Positions 1 to 7,894 of a stretch of DNA of 64,000 nt are shown one piece after another. Both the position numbers and the translations under genes were made by a program. The stretch lies in NCBI GenBank assembly GCA_964486845.1, contig CAZAQY010000003.1, positions 36,103 to 100,102 of the forward strand, read 5' to 3'. The first letter of the stretch is position 1, and each line of letters begins with the position of its first letter. The notes beneath the pieces were generated by a model that was not told the origin of the DNA, made no database searches, and saw nothing but the letters and a program-made list of their open reading frames with translations. The DNA is from Anammoximicrobium sp964486845. Lineage in GTDB: Bacteria; Planctomycetota; Planctomycetia; Pirellulales; Pirellulaceae.

Positions 1-549
1 AAGTCGCGCCGGGAGAACGACGCCGAACACTCGTGGCACCTGGGCGTGATGGCGGTCTTGCTGCTGGAGTATGCCCAGCAACCGCAACTGGATCTGCTGC
101 GGGTGTTGAAGATGGTGCTGATCCATGACTTGGTTGAAATCGACGCCGGCGACACGTTCGCCTACGACGCCGCCGGGGCGATGGACAAGGCGGAACGGGA
201 GACGGCTGCCGCGGATCGCGTCTTCGGCCTGCTGCCGGCCGATCAAGCCGCCGAATTCAGGACGATCTGGGAGGAATTCGAGGCTCGCCGGACGCCGGAA
301 GCCAAGTACGCCGCCGCCCTGGATCGCTTCCAGCCGATGCTGCACAATTACGTGACGCAGGGTAAGGCCTGGCGGGAACATGGGATCACCGCCGATCAGG
401 TCATCGCCCGAAATCAGCACATGGTCGAGGGTTCGCACGCGTTGTGGGACTATGCCCGGGGATTCGTGGCCGATGCTGTGGCGAAGGGATATCTGCGGCA
501 GCGAACTGCATCCGCGACGTCGAAACCTGACCACCTGGGAGCCGGATAG
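1..549 (+). CDS. HD-domain nucleotidase (YfbR/HDDC2-like), 5' end missing
   Basis: The frame is open from the first base, so the gene begins outside the window. The visible N-terminus reads RRENDAEHSWHL, the conserved opening of HD_3 proteins such as 5'-deoxynucleotidase YfbR and HDDC2. The metal-binding pair is in IHDLVEIDAGD, and a later Asp lies in ALDRFQPMLHNY, completing the H...HD...D set. Known members remove phosphate from deoxyribonucleoside 5'-monophosphates in the cytoplasm. About 20 N-terminal residues are probably lost. The substrate is inferred from family only. An internal ATG at 46 would cut off the first metal His and is not the start. Confidence 0.8.
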   Translation, partial: KSRRENDAEHSWHLGVMAVLLLEYAQQPQLDLLRVLKMVLIHDLVEIDAGDTFAYDAAGAMDKAERETAAADRVFGLLPADQAAEFRTIWEEFEARRTPEAKYAAALDRFQPMLHNYVTQGKAWREHGITADQVIARNQHMVEGSHALWDYARGFVADAVAKGYLRQRTASATSKPDHLGAG

Positions 550-599
550 CCTGACTCGGCGGCTGGGGATCTGCGCACAAAGCGCGGGCCGCAACGGTT

Positions 600-1013
600 T
601 CAATCCTCGTGGGTGCTGGCCATGACCAATTGGCCCTTGAAGATGCCCTTCAGTCCTTTCAGTTGGGCGGCGATCCGCTGCAATCGCTCGGCCGGGCCGC
701 GCAGGATGATCACTTCCAGGCAGACGTCGTGGGTGAGGTGGACGTGGGTGGTCGCGACAATCAAGTCCGTATGATCGTGCTGAAGTTGAGCCAGGCGGTC
801 GCCCAATTGCGTGCGGTGGTGATCGTACACCAACGTCAGCGTGCCGGCCACCTCGTGCGTGCCGCGTTCCCAGGCCTGGGTCGTCAGTCGGTCGTGAATC
901 AACTGGCGCACCGCTTCGCTGCGGGTCGCGAATTGCTCCTGGCGGCAGAACCGGTCGAACTTTTGCAGCAGATCTTCTTCCACTGAAACGGAAAAGCGTA
1001 CGACTTGGGACAT
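600..1013 (-). CDS. nikR: Nickel-responsive regulator NikR
   Basis: This encodes a 137-residue protein of normal NikR length. The N-terminus (MSQVVRFSVSVEEDLLQKFD) is a ribbon-helix-helix DNA-binding domain. The C-terminal ACT-like domain carries the high-affinity nickel ligands: His in VYDHH, two His in TTHVHLTHD and Cys in DVCLEVIILRG. NikR represses nickel uptake genes when nickel is plentiful. The same frame stays open far upstream, but similarity begins at this ATG. It lies divergent to a broken nickel/cobalt transporter locus at 1341-1912, which was presumably its target. I saw no clear GTATGA/TCATAC operator in the intergenic region. Confidence 0.9.
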   Translation of the reverse strand: MSQVVRFSVSVEEDLLQKFDRFCRQEQFATRSEAVRQLIHDRLTTQAWERGTHEVAGTLTLVYDHHRTQLGDRLAQLQHDHTDLIVATTHVHLTHDVCLEVIILRGPAERLQRIAAQLKGLKGIFKGQLVMASTHED

Positions 1014-1340
1014 GGCAGCGCCCTCTGGTGAAAAGGATGTCGCGCCCTGCGCGCGGGACAACGCCGTCGTGATCTGTTCACCACCACTGTGACCGCTCGC
1101 CCCTCCAAGGGTCAAGACACCCTCGCCGGGTCGCTGTCGCGGGCGGCGTTGGGCGTCGTTGCGGCGGACAGCGTAAGATCGTACACTGGATGTTGGCGCT
1201 CCGGAATGGGGAATGCTGGCGGCCGTTGCCGAGCCTGAAGCAGCGCTGCCAGAAGCGCGGTTTTTCGAACAATCCGGGCTTCTGAAGACGAATCGGCTGT
1301 GGATCTGCGTTACAAACCGAGATAGGAAGCGAGGGTGATC
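1014..1340. other. Divergent intergenic region between nikR and the transporter remnant
   Basis: This 327-base region should contain promoters for nikR (minus) and the CbiM-like remnant (plus). I see no gene, no convincing NikR operator and no cobalamin-riboswitch boxes. A short partly palindromic stretch, GTAAGATCGTAC near 1179-1190, is the only motif I noticed. Confidence 0.4.
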
Positions 1341-1662
1341 ATGATCTCGCCGTTGCTGGGGATGCACATGGCCAACGAGTTGCTGAGCGTGCCGATCGCC
1401 GGCTTGACGCTGGCCATCGCCGTGGCGGCGGTAGCGATTGCGGCGCTGCGCGCTGGGCGGTTCGCGACCGACGACCGTTTGCCGCTGATGGGCGTAATGG
1501 GCGCGTTTGTGTTTGCTGCCCAGATGATTAATTTCTCGCTGCCCGGCATGCCCGGCACGAGCGGCCACTTGGGGGGCGGCGTGCTGCTGGCGATCCTGAT
1601 GGGGCCTGCTGCTGCCATTGTGACGATGACGGCGATCCTGATCGTCCAGTGCCTGCTGTGTC
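1341..1662 (+). pseudogene. 5' fragment of nickel/cobalt ECF transporter S component (CbiM/NikM-like)
   Basis: About 105 residues match the N-terminal half of CbiM/NikM: MHMANELLSVPIAG, then AFVFAAQMINFSLPGMPGTS, then GHLGGGVLLAILMGP and TAILIVQCLL. The N-terminal His/Met segment that binds the metal is present. Similarity stops abruptly near 1655, where the frame runs into Cys-rich sequence and a stop at 1733. Full-length CbiM has about 200-230 residues and 6-7 membrane segments, so this copy should not transport. A GAGG element precedes the ATG. The 3' part of the partner ATPase follows in another frame, so roughly 2 kb (rest of S component, CbiQ, front of ATPase) appears deleted or was lost in assembly. 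Confidence 0.75.
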
Positions 1663-1912
1663 GATGCAGGTCCAACTGCTGTTGCTGGACGAACCCGGCG
1701 CCAACCTCGACCATCGTTCTCGCCGCCGGCTGATTGAGACCCTGGACGGACGCCCGGAAGCCATGCTGCTGGCGACGCACGACCTGTCGATGATCCAGCG
1801 CCTGTGCGGCCGCGTGATCCTGCTGGACCAGGGGCGAATCGTCGCGGACCGTCCCACGGCCAGCGTCCTTGGCGACGCGGCCCTGCTGCAATTGCACGGA
1901 TTGGTGGACTGA
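1663..1912 (+). pseudogene. 3' fragment of ECF/ABC transporter ATPase (CbiO/NikO-like)
   Basis: About 80 residues form the C-terminal part of an ABC ATPase: Walker B with following D-loop (LLLLDEPGANLDHRSRR) and the H-loop in LLATHDLSMIQRLCGR, then VILLDQGRIVADR. Walker A, Q-loop and the LSGGQ signature are absent, so it cannot hydrolyse ATP. It follows directly on the CbiM-like fragment in a different frame. In intact loci the order is cbiM, cbiQ, cbiO, so the two pieces are the outer ends of one operon joined in the middle. Confidence 0.75.
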
Positions 1913-1988
1913 GCGATTTCTTCCGCGCGAGCAAAGATCCATCAGACCGGCCGCCGAACTCGGCCGGCAGCGTCTTCGACCAGGCCCT

Positions 1989-3314
1989 TCAGCCCAGCCG
2001 CATCCAAACGGCTTTCAGGTACTCGCTTTCCGGAACGCCAGCGGCAACAGGATGGTCGGCGGCGGCTCCGGTGCGGGCCAAGATCTGCATGGGCCGCGCT
2101 GCGTGTCGTGCGGAGCGTTCCTCGCTCGCTGCCTCCGTGACGGGCCCGGCCTGGTATGACGCCGAGCACAGCAAGCGGACGAAATCCGCTTCCTGCAGCA
2201 AGCCGGAGCAACAGCAACTCAACAACAACCCGCCGGGGCTGACCAGCCGCATCGCCAAGCGATTCAGATCGAAATGCTTCCGTGTCCCTTCCTCAAGTTC
2301 GGCACGGTTGCGGATCAGTTTCGGCGGGTCGAGCACGACCACGTCGTATTGCCGCCCTTGCTGCAACATTTCTCGCATGTACAGAAAGACGTCGCTCTGC
2401 ACGAAGCGGACACGGACCTGGTTCAGATTGGCGTTCTCGCGAGCGAGTTGCAGCGGCTCTTCATCCAGGTCGACCCCGGTGACCTCAGCGGCCTTGCCCA
2501 GTTTCTTGGCCTGGACGGCAAAACCGCCGGTGTAGCAGCAGAGATCCAGCACGGTGCGGCCGGCGCAAAAACCGGCAAGTCGCCGGCGATTCTCGCGCTG
2601 GTCGCAGAAGAAGCCAGTCTTGTGGCCGCTGGCAAAGCGCACTCGAAATCGCGTGCCGTATTCCTGGACGGTGACCTGTTCCGGCAAGTCCGGCGACGCC
2701 AACGGCGGTGGGTTGTAGCCTTCCTGGCTGAGGAACTGTGGACTGGTCCGCACCACCGTGCGTCTTGTTCCGCAAAGCGGCGACAGCAGAGCCAAAATCG
2801 CTTCGGCCCGCTGATACATCCCCAGGCTAAACACCTCGGCCGAAAGCACGTCTCCATAACGATCGACGACCAATCCAGACAGTCCGTCCGCTTCGGCGTG
2901 GACCACGCGGTAGGCGTCCGTCATCTCGTCCAACTTCAGCAAGTCGCGCCGCAGCGACACGGCTGCGGCAAGCTTCTGCCGCCACTGTTCCTCTGTCGGC
3001 AATTCGACGCCCGCAAACAGCACGCGGACGGCGATCTCGCTTCGCGCATTGTACAGACCGTACCCGGTCAGGATGCCGCCGGGCCCGTGGATCGCGACCA
3101 GGTCGCCTGGCTTGGCACACTCGCAGCGTTCGACACGCTTCCGGTACAAGAGGGGATGCAACGTCGACGTTCCGACGACCACGCCAGGCAGCGGGCCTGC
3201 AGGATCAATCGCCAGCGGCCGCTGGATGAGAATCGACTTACGCCCGTGTTGTAGTCCCGCGTCGCGGCCCGAGCAAACGGTCCTGCTTTTCCTCTTCTGG
3301 CCCATCGCAGCCAT
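1989..3314 (-). CDS. Class I SAM-dependent rRNA methyltransferase, RlmI-like
   Basis: This is a 441-residue protein with an N-terminal PUA-like domain (PGDLVAIHGPGGILTGYG) and a C-terminal Rossmann methyltransferase. Visible motifs are motif I VLDLCCYTGGFAVQ, the acidic VTGVDLDEEP and the catalytic DPPKLIRN. E. coli RlmI makes m5C1962 in 23S rRNA, but the exact base here is inferred. An AGGAG sits three bases before the ATG at 3314 and twelve before an in-frame ATG at 3305, so either could be used. A longer upstream reading frame exists but lacks similarity. The region after the motif-IV segment has CCCSG, close to the CSCS often seen in this family. Confidence 0.85.
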   Translation of the reverse strand: MAAMGQKRKSRTVCSGRDAGLQHGRKSILIQRPLAIDPAGPLPGVVVGTSTLHPLLYRKRVERCECAKPGDLVAIHGPGGILTGYGLYNARSEIAVRVLFAGVELPTEEQWRQKLAAAVSLRRDLLKLDEMTDAYRVVHAEADGLSGLVVDRYGDVLSAEVFSLGMYQRAEAILALLSPLCGTRRTVVRTSPQFLSQEGYNPPPLASPDLPEQVTVQEYGTRFRVRFASGHKTGFFCDQRENRRRLAGFCAGRTVLDLCCYTGGFAVQAKKLGKAAEVTGVDLDEEPLQLARENANLNQVRVRFVQSDVFLYMREMLQQGRQYDVVVLDPPKLIRNRAELEEGTRKHFDLNRLAMRLVSPGGLLLSCCCSGLLQEADFVRLLCSASYQAGPVTEAASEERSARHAARPMQILARTGAAADHPVAAGVPESEYLKAVWMRLG

Positions 3315-3399
3315 GATCTCCTGGCAATTCGAGACAAGGGACGAGTGTACCACGCGGAAGGGCCCTGTCGATACCGGACGCGACGGCCGGGCTGTCACG

Positions 3400-3452
3400 C
3401 TCAAGAAAAGAAAAACGCACGTCGCTTCGGTGAACCCAGCGAAGCGGCGTGC
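3400..3452 (-). terminator. Rho-independent terminator of the pilin-like gene cluster
   Basis: Read on the minus strand, GCACGCCGCTTCG pairs with CGAAGCGACGTGC around a 10-base loop (one mismatch), followed at once by a T-rich run TTTTTCTTTTCTT. It lies just downstream of the minus-strand gene ending at 3483 and upstream of the methyltransferase, so it separates the two units. Confidence 0.75.
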
Positions 3453-3482
3453 GCAGTCTTAGCATCGGAAAGCAAGACCAGC

Positions 3483-3791
3483 TCAGGGAAAACCGATCGA
3501 GTCGGGAGGCTGGTTGGCCGTGTCGATCGCCGTGGGAGGAATCGTGTCTGTGTAGAAACCGTAAGGGCCTGCGTCAAATGATTGGTCGAGGCGTTCCAGG
3601 GACACGGCTACATCGCCCAACTCCTGGACGACCTGATTGCGGAACGTGACGAGTCCCACCGTGGCCCCCAGAGCGAGGACCGTGGCGATCAAGACCAAGG
3701 ACAGCGTTGAAGCCTCGCCGGCCTGGTCGCGCCAGAAAGCAGCGGGGAGTTTCGTGAACGATCGCGGCCATCGATAAAGCAGAGGTAACAT
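3483..3791 (-). CDS. Small pilin-like membrane protein (planctomycete Flp-like family), copy A
   Basis: This 102-residue protein has a basic N-terminus and one hydrophobic segment (LSLVLIATVLALGATVGLV, about residues 31-49), followed by TFRNQVVQELGD and a short polar tail. The order G-(short)-hydrophobic-helix-VGLVT.R.QVVQE.GD is shared with the neighbouring copy B and partly with copy C at 7308-7511, so the three are paralogues. Copy A lacks the Glu-Tyr of the classical Flp prepilin site. An AGGAG about nine bases upstream supports the ATG at 3791. No function is established; it may be a minor pilin or envelope-anchored peptide. It is last in a minus-strand cluster before a strong terminator. 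Confidence 0.6.
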   Translation of the reverse strand: MLPLLYRWPRSFTKLPAAFWRDQAGEASTLSLVLIATVLALGATVGLVTFRNQVVQELGDVAVSLERLDQSFDAGPYGFYTDTIPPTAIDTANQPPDSIGFP

Positions 3792-3858
3792 AAGTCGATT
3801 TCTCCTGTCGTCGCGGAATGCCGTTACTGTCCGAACGGCGAAACGAACGCCACGTTCG

Positions 3859-4224
3859 CTAACCCTCTCCCGGCGTGGCGGGGACTGACAAGTTGATGCC
3901 CGCCGGAGCGGCGTTGGGCGGATCGGTGTTGCTGCCTTCGTCTTCGCCGGTCTCGCCGAGGTCCGTTTTGTCAGCGTAACTGCTTCCGGCCACGGTGAAC
4001 GTCCCTCCGTCAAAGGTGATGCTGGCCCCGGAGAATGAATAACTCTGGTTCAGGTTCCCCACCGCGGTGGCCAAGTCGCCGAACTCCTGAACGACCTGGT
4101 CACGAAGGGTAACGAGACCCACCAAAACCCCGATCACCAGGATGGTGCTGATCAGAATCAGGTCGGCCGACACAACGAAGCCGCCCTCGTCGTTCCAGAT
4201 TTTTCGGATCGTGCTGGCTAACAT
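3859..4224 (-). CDS. Small pilin-like membrane protein (planctomycete Flp-like family), copy B
   Basis: This is 121 residues. The N-terminus MLASTIRKIWNDEGGF leads into a hydrophobic helix (ADLILISTILVIGVLVGLVT) and then LRDQVVQEFGDLATAV, followed by a hydrophilic Gly/Asp/Pro-rich tail of about 60 residues. From memory, many planctomycete genomes carry similar proteins annotated as hypothetical. The arrangement recalls class III/Flp prepilins, with a short basic leader, Gly, then the helix, but the fifth-position Glu is replaced by Ala-Asp. A GGGGAG element precedes the ATG. It sits 67 bases upstream of copy A and downstream of the 410-residue protein, in the same orientation. Confidence 0.65.
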   Translation of the reverse strand: MLASTIRKIWNDEGGFVVSADLILISTILVIGVLVGLVTLRDQVVQEFGDLATAVGNLNQSYSFSGASITFDGGTFTVAGSSYADKTDLGETGEDEGSNTDPPNAAPAGINLSVPATPGEG

Positions 4225-4267
4225 CGGAGGTAACTCCCCACAAGTGAATTCGGTGAACGTTGCTGAA

Positions 4268-5500
4268 TTATCCGTTGTCTCTGCTCGATTTGCTCTGTTC
4301 TTGCGGTTTCCGCAGACGCGTCTTCATGAATTCCGCCGGCGTCGTTTTGCGCCACAACGCCAACGCATCGGCCGCATGGCTTGCGAAGGCGTATTGGTTC
4401 TTGATCTGCTCAATATCGAGTTGTTCCAAGGTACGCACGATCCACTGCGCGGCCCGCGTCAGGTTCTCTCGGGGGGGCAGAACCTCCTCGGGCGCCAGGG
4501 CCAGCCATTCCATCGTGTGCCCTGTCGCGACCAGGCGGTTCGTGAGCGTGTCTCCGCTGAGTGCGTCGTCCGCGTGTGTCGCCGCCGGTTTTCCGGCATA
4601 CCATTGATCGTCCCAGTAACCTCGCTCGTGCTGGCTGTGAACCAGTAGCCTCGACACCGCTGTCAGGTAGCCGATCACGCGTTTCCGGCCGGCGGGAGAA
4701 AGAATGGGGCCTGCCTCGTCATGGGCGCGAAGCACGGCAACCAGTGAGTGGTGGCGGTGTTGGCTGAAGCAGACCCCTTGGTCGACGGCTTCGCGCATCA
4801 AGCGATCCGCAATCCGGTCCCAATTTAGTTCTTGACCTTCGGTGGTGTACCAACTCTTGACCGGCGGCAGGAACAAGGCATAGGCCAGCGTCGACCATTC
4901 ATACTCCATTTCATCAAGGCTGAAATCGCGCAACGACGTGCGCACCAGCTCGCCAAACGTCGTGTCTTCTTCCGACGTCCGCACGGGATAGTCTCGCGAA
5001 ATCCCCGTTTCGCTGATGCTGGACAACGAATGGTCGATGTGGCTGGCCGTCTCCCGGCCTTCTTTGTAGCGCATCGACGGTCCCGTCTTGGTCTTCACGA
5101 GGAAGGGAGGATTGTTTGGCCACACTTTGGCAAATTCGTCGTGGTTCAGCAACAGGTCGCGCAGTTCGGCGCCGGACAAGGCTTCGGGGTCATCGAACAC
5201 CGCGTCCGGGCCCCACATCCGAAAAGCGTGGTCGACGTAGTTCATTTTGGGCTCGGGACCGCGGAAACGCGGGTACACCTTCCGCAGAGACGCCTCCAAC
5301 TGCTCATCCGTCACCATCCAGGGACAATCATGCAGTGGTGCCAGCTTGATCGCACGCTCTCGCAAGGGCGGCAACGCACGCACGTCCTGCCGATGCTCCC
5401 AGCGTTGCGTTGTTGCCCACACTACGCCACCCAGGATGATTGCCTGGCTGGCCAAAAACAGCAGAATCCGACGCCATTTTCCTATACGTGTCCCGGTCAT
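4268..5500 (-). CDS. Single-pass membrane protein of unknown function, mostly alpha-helical
   Basis: This encodes 410 residues: a cytoplasmic N-terminus, one membrane helix (LLFLASQAIILGGVVWATT), then a periplasmic or surface domain. I do not recognise the family. The second half has helix pairs with QW-like ends (QHERGYWDDQWYAG; ATGHTMEWLALAPEE; AAQWIVRTLEQLD) that resemble alpha/alpha-toroid folds of terpenoid-cyclase type, a weak inference. The ATG at 5500 has GGGGA four bases upstream; an in-frame ATG at 5530 has no ribosome site. It lies between a polytopic membrane protein and two pilin-like genes on the same strand and is probably cotranscribed with them. Confidence 0.65.
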   Translation of the reverse strand: MTGTRIGKWRRILLFLASQAIILGGVVWATTQRWEHRQDVRALPPLRERAIKLAPLHDCPWMVTDEQLEASLRKVYPRFRGPEPKMNYVDHAFRMWGPDAVFDDPEALSGAELRDLLLNHDEFAKVWPNNPPFLVKTKTGPSMRYKEGRETASHIDHSLSSISETGISRDYPVRTSEEDTTFGELVRTSLRDFSLDEMEYEWSTLAYALFLPPVKSWYTTEGQELNWDRIADRLMREAVDQGVCFSQHRHHSLVAVLRAHDEAGPILSPAGRKRVIGYLTAVSRLLVHSQHERGYWDDQWYAGKPAATHADDALSGDTLTNRLVATGHTMEWLALAPEEVLPPRENLTRAAQWIVRTLEQLDIEQIKNQYAFASHAADALALWRKTTPAEFMKTRLRKPQEQSKSSRDNG

Positions 5501-5548
5501 AATTCCCCGTCTTCGCTGAGAAAGGAACATCGCGCAACCATCGACATA

Positions 5549-7195
5549 TCAACCGGATGTGGACGCCGTCCTACGCGTCGCGATGAAACCCAAATCGTCC
5601 TCGTAGATCACTTTCCAGACCGCCGACCCGCGAACCTCGCTGGCGAGTCTCTTCTGTTTCTCCTTGTCTACGACCACTGCTTGGACCGCCCATCGGTCCA
5701 AAAGATTATCCCAATACGTCTCGCCCTTGGAGACCCGCATGTAGCCGTCCCAGAGCCGTTTGGGTGCCAAGTGGATATTGGTGGAGACGACGGTCTTGAT
5801 GCCGGGGGGACCGTCCCAGGCCAGCCAGTCGCTCCACCACTGCGGAGCATAAACCAAGCCGCGCGGCGGATTTTCACGCAAGAATTTCGTGATGCCCAGC
5901 GGCGTCCGCTCGTTGTACTGGCTCGCCGCCGGGCGCGGTTGGCCGCCCAAAACCTGTCTTCCCACGGGTGCCAGCGCAAAGCCGCACCAAGCAACCAGCA
6001 AACAGACTAGAGTGTAAACAAAGCGACGCGATTCCGGCCGGTCGGACTCTGCTCCTCGCATGCGTCTTGCCGCCCAACGATCCTGCAGGCGAGAGCCTAC
6101 CTCCGTGATGTGCGGCATCATGCACAGCGCAAACACGCCCGCGAACCAACCGATGATGCGGATCACCAGCGCCATTCCGGCAGCGAAGACCAGCAGTAAC
6201 AAGATGTCGGTCGGCGATACCCGCTGGCGACTGAAGCGGTACAGTCCAAGCCACAGCAGCATCGCCACGGAGAACTGAATCCCTTCTGCATCGACCAGTT
6301 TCAATTCGTACCACTCCAAAATGTCCTTCAGGTTTTCATTGCGACCGAACAGTGCGGATTCGATCAGCAAATCAACGCCGTAAGGATTGACCAGCGTCGC
6401 TCCCAACGCCAGTTCGGTCAGCAGCGTCCAGCGAATCACCCAACGATCGCGGAGCACCTCCCACAGGCTGCGCCGCGTCCAAAGGACCTGCAGCGTTCGC
6501 CCAACGGCGTGGCAGCCCAAGACGATCAAACCGATGATGAACGATCCGTGCAGGTTGGTCCACGCCAAGAAAAGCACGGGGACGCCGATCCAAAGCAACC
6601 AAGGAGTACGCGCGTCCACCTCTTCATCGCAAGCGAGTTTCGCAGAGCGGGATCGCCATGGTTCCCCATGAACGACCATCCAGATGAGTGTCGCAAAGCA
6701 AAAGCCGCCGAAGATTTCCGGCCGAATGATCGAATGCCGGCCAAACCCCAGAAACCAAGTCAGAAAAGTGCCGATCAGCGCGAGCCAGATGCGGCCGCTC
6801 AGCAGGTAGAACGCACGGGTGTAAAGAAAATAAGTACACCAAAGCGTTACTGTAAAGACCAACGATAATGCCTCCGGCCCCCCTACGGACGCCAGCCAGC
6901 CAAACAACAACTGACTGAGCCACGAAGTGTCCACCACGGGAACGCCCGCGGACAAGGGCAGGCAGGGATCCTCTGTCGGCAACGTACGATGCTCCAACAT
7001 CCACTTGCCGTATCCCACGTGTCCCCAAATGTCCGTGTAGAAGAGGGGGATGTAGTTCAAATAAGTGAAAAACGCCGCGCAGGCGGTCACGACAGGAATG
7101 GCTGTCCAGGGGACAGAAAGCCGCTCCTTAAGCAGCGACGGGGCTGGTGCCATCGAAGACACTTCTGGAAGTTCCGTGGTCGTCGACACGCTCAT
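5549..7195 (-). CDS. Polytopic membrane protein, glycosyltransferase-39-like topology
   Basis: This 548-residue protein has roughly ten to twelve hydrophobic segments between about residues 30 and 420 and a soluble C-terminal domain of about 120 residues. The early loop between the first membrane helices carries YTDIWGHVGYGKWML and later DTSWLSQ, similar in placement to the acidic first loop of GT-C fold enzymes (PMT/ArnT family). Together with the overall topology this suggests a lipid-linked sugar transferase or related enzyme, but catalytic residues cannot be assigned. It is 48 bases upstream of the 410-residue protein and part of the pilin-like cluster, so glycosylation of a pilin or surface protein is a reasonable guess only. 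The start codon has only a weak GAGG next to it. Confidence 0.6.
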   Translation of the reverse strand: MSVSTTTELPEVSSMAPAPSLLKERLSVPWTAIPVVTACAAFFTYLNYIPLFYTDIWGHVGYGKWMLEHRTLPTEDPCLPLSAGVPVVDTSWLSQLLFGWLASVGGPEALSLVFTVTLWCTYFLYTRAFYLLSGRIWLALIGTFLTWFLGFGRHSIIRPEIFGGFCFATLIWMVVHGEPWRSRSAKLACDEEVDARTPWLLWIGVPVLFLAWTNLHGSFIIGLIVLGCHAVGRTLQVLWTRRSLWEVLRDRWVIRWTLLTELALGATLVNPYGVDLLIESALFGRNENLKDILEWYELKLVDAEGIQFSVAMLLWLGLYRFSRQRVSPTDILLLLVFAAGMALVIRIIGWFAGVFALCMMPHITEVGSRLQDRWAARRMRGAESDRPESRRFVYTLVCLLVAWCGFALAPVGRQVLGGQPRPAASQYNERTPLGITKFLRENPPRGLVYAPQWWSDWLAWDGPPGIKTVVSTNIHLAPKRLWDGYMRVSKGETYWDNLLDRWAVQAVVVDKEKQKRLASEVRGSAVWKVIYEDDLGFIATRRTASTSG

Positions 7196-7255
7196 CCTCG
7201 CTTGTTGTTCAGTTGCTCAAAAAAGTCCCGACATCTGCTCCTCACCATCCCATGA

Positions 7256-7282
7256 GGACGTCCGGGACAAACCGGGACGTCC
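7256..7282 (-). terminator. Hairpin downstream of pilin-like gene C
   Basis: GGACGTCC occurs twice, flanking GGGACAAACCG, and can form a stem of about ten pairs with one bulge. It lies between the stop of the minus-strand gene at 7308 and the start of the membrane-protein gene at 7195. No T-run follows at once, so it may be an attenuator or mRNA stabiliser rather than a full terminator. Confidence 0.4.
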
Positions 7283-7307
7283 GCGCAGGTTGCGTTGGCT
7301 GTTAGGT

Positions 7308-7511
7308 TCAGGTGATCGCGTTAATGGCATTGGCCAAGTCGAGCAGTTCCTTGATCAACGCGGTGCGCACCGCCGCCAAACCGACGATCACACCGATGCC
7401 TACCAGCGTCAGTAAAAGCAGGTACTCGACAAAAACCGAGCCATCGACGTCTTTCCGCAACCGCCGGAGCCGAGCCGGCAGCCGCGTGATCTGGAAGAAG
7501 AAATGTTGCAT
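7308..7511 (-). CDS. Flp-type pilin-like protein, copy C
   Basis: This 67-residue protein has a basic leader (ITRLPARLRRLRKDVDG) followed by SVFVEYLLLLTLVGIGVIVG. The Gly followed by four residues and Glu-Tyr (G/SVFVEY) matches the Flp prepilin processing site cut by TadV-type peptidases, and the total length is that of Flp/Fap pilins. After the helix, LAAVRTALIKELLDLANA parallels copies A and B. GGAG six to nine bases upstream supports the ATG at 7511. No Tad assembly genes (TadA, TadB, RcpA) are in the window, so assembly into a pilus is unproven. An unusually structured leader lies about 100-160 bases upstream. Confidence 0.7.
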   Translation of the reverse strand: MQHFFFQITRLPARLRRLRKDVDGSVFVEYLLLLTLVGIGVIVGLAAVRTALIKELLDLANAINAIT

Positions 7512-7894
7512 GGTTCGCTCCGCTATTGGTTTGTATCCACGTTGACTGCGTACGCACCCAGGGTAAGTCGAGGCACATCCCATACCGGGCAACTAAGTTT
7601 TTTCCCTCACCACCGTCCCAGCCCGCCCACGTCGCGATGTCGCTCAATCGCATGGGCTTGTCGCCTCTGGACTTGTCGCTCACACCTGCCTTTTCCGAAA
7701 AGATCACCCGCTGGGAAGAATCGTGATAACCGGCGCACACATACGGTGCGTGCTGCATCCATTCTTTAGCGCTGTTACGGTTGCCGGTTTCATGTGCTCG
7801 ATCCGTGCGGGGGCTGCCGATCGTTTCGACTGTCGCCACTCGTTTTTCTGTCGCTTTCGGTAGCACCCCAAAAGGTTGAAGTCGAGGTACTGCA
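7512..7894 (-). other. Long leader/intergenic region upstream of the Flp-like gene
   Basis: This 383-base stretch separates the Flp-like gene from the sigma-54 activator. No gene is supported. It contains the nested-stem element at 7615-7672. I looked for a -24/-12 (GG-N10-GC) promoter on the minus strand and did not find a good match. Confidence 0.5.
7615..7672 (-). promoter_or_regulatory. Nested-stem candidate RNA leader
   Basis: Three stems nest within 58 bases: GTCC/GGAC (7669-7672 with 7615-7618), GCCCA/TGGGC (7653-7657 with 7625-7629) and GCGAT/ATCGC (7647-7651 with 7634-7638). On the minus strand the motif GCGACAAG occurs twice, once before the outer stem and once in the internal loop, and GCGAC recurs twice more in the apical part. 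I do not recognise a known riboswitch class. It lies 104 bases upstream of the Flp-like start codon. Confidence 0.3.

Noticed and set aside
1014..1934. N-terminal extension of nikR to 444 codons
   Set aside because: Only the last 137 residues match NikR; the rest is antisense to the transporter fragments and begins beyond them.
7600..7735. c-di-GMP, cobalamin or TPP riboswitch in the Flp-like leader
   Set aside because: None of the conserved boxes of these classes is present; only the nested stems are supported.
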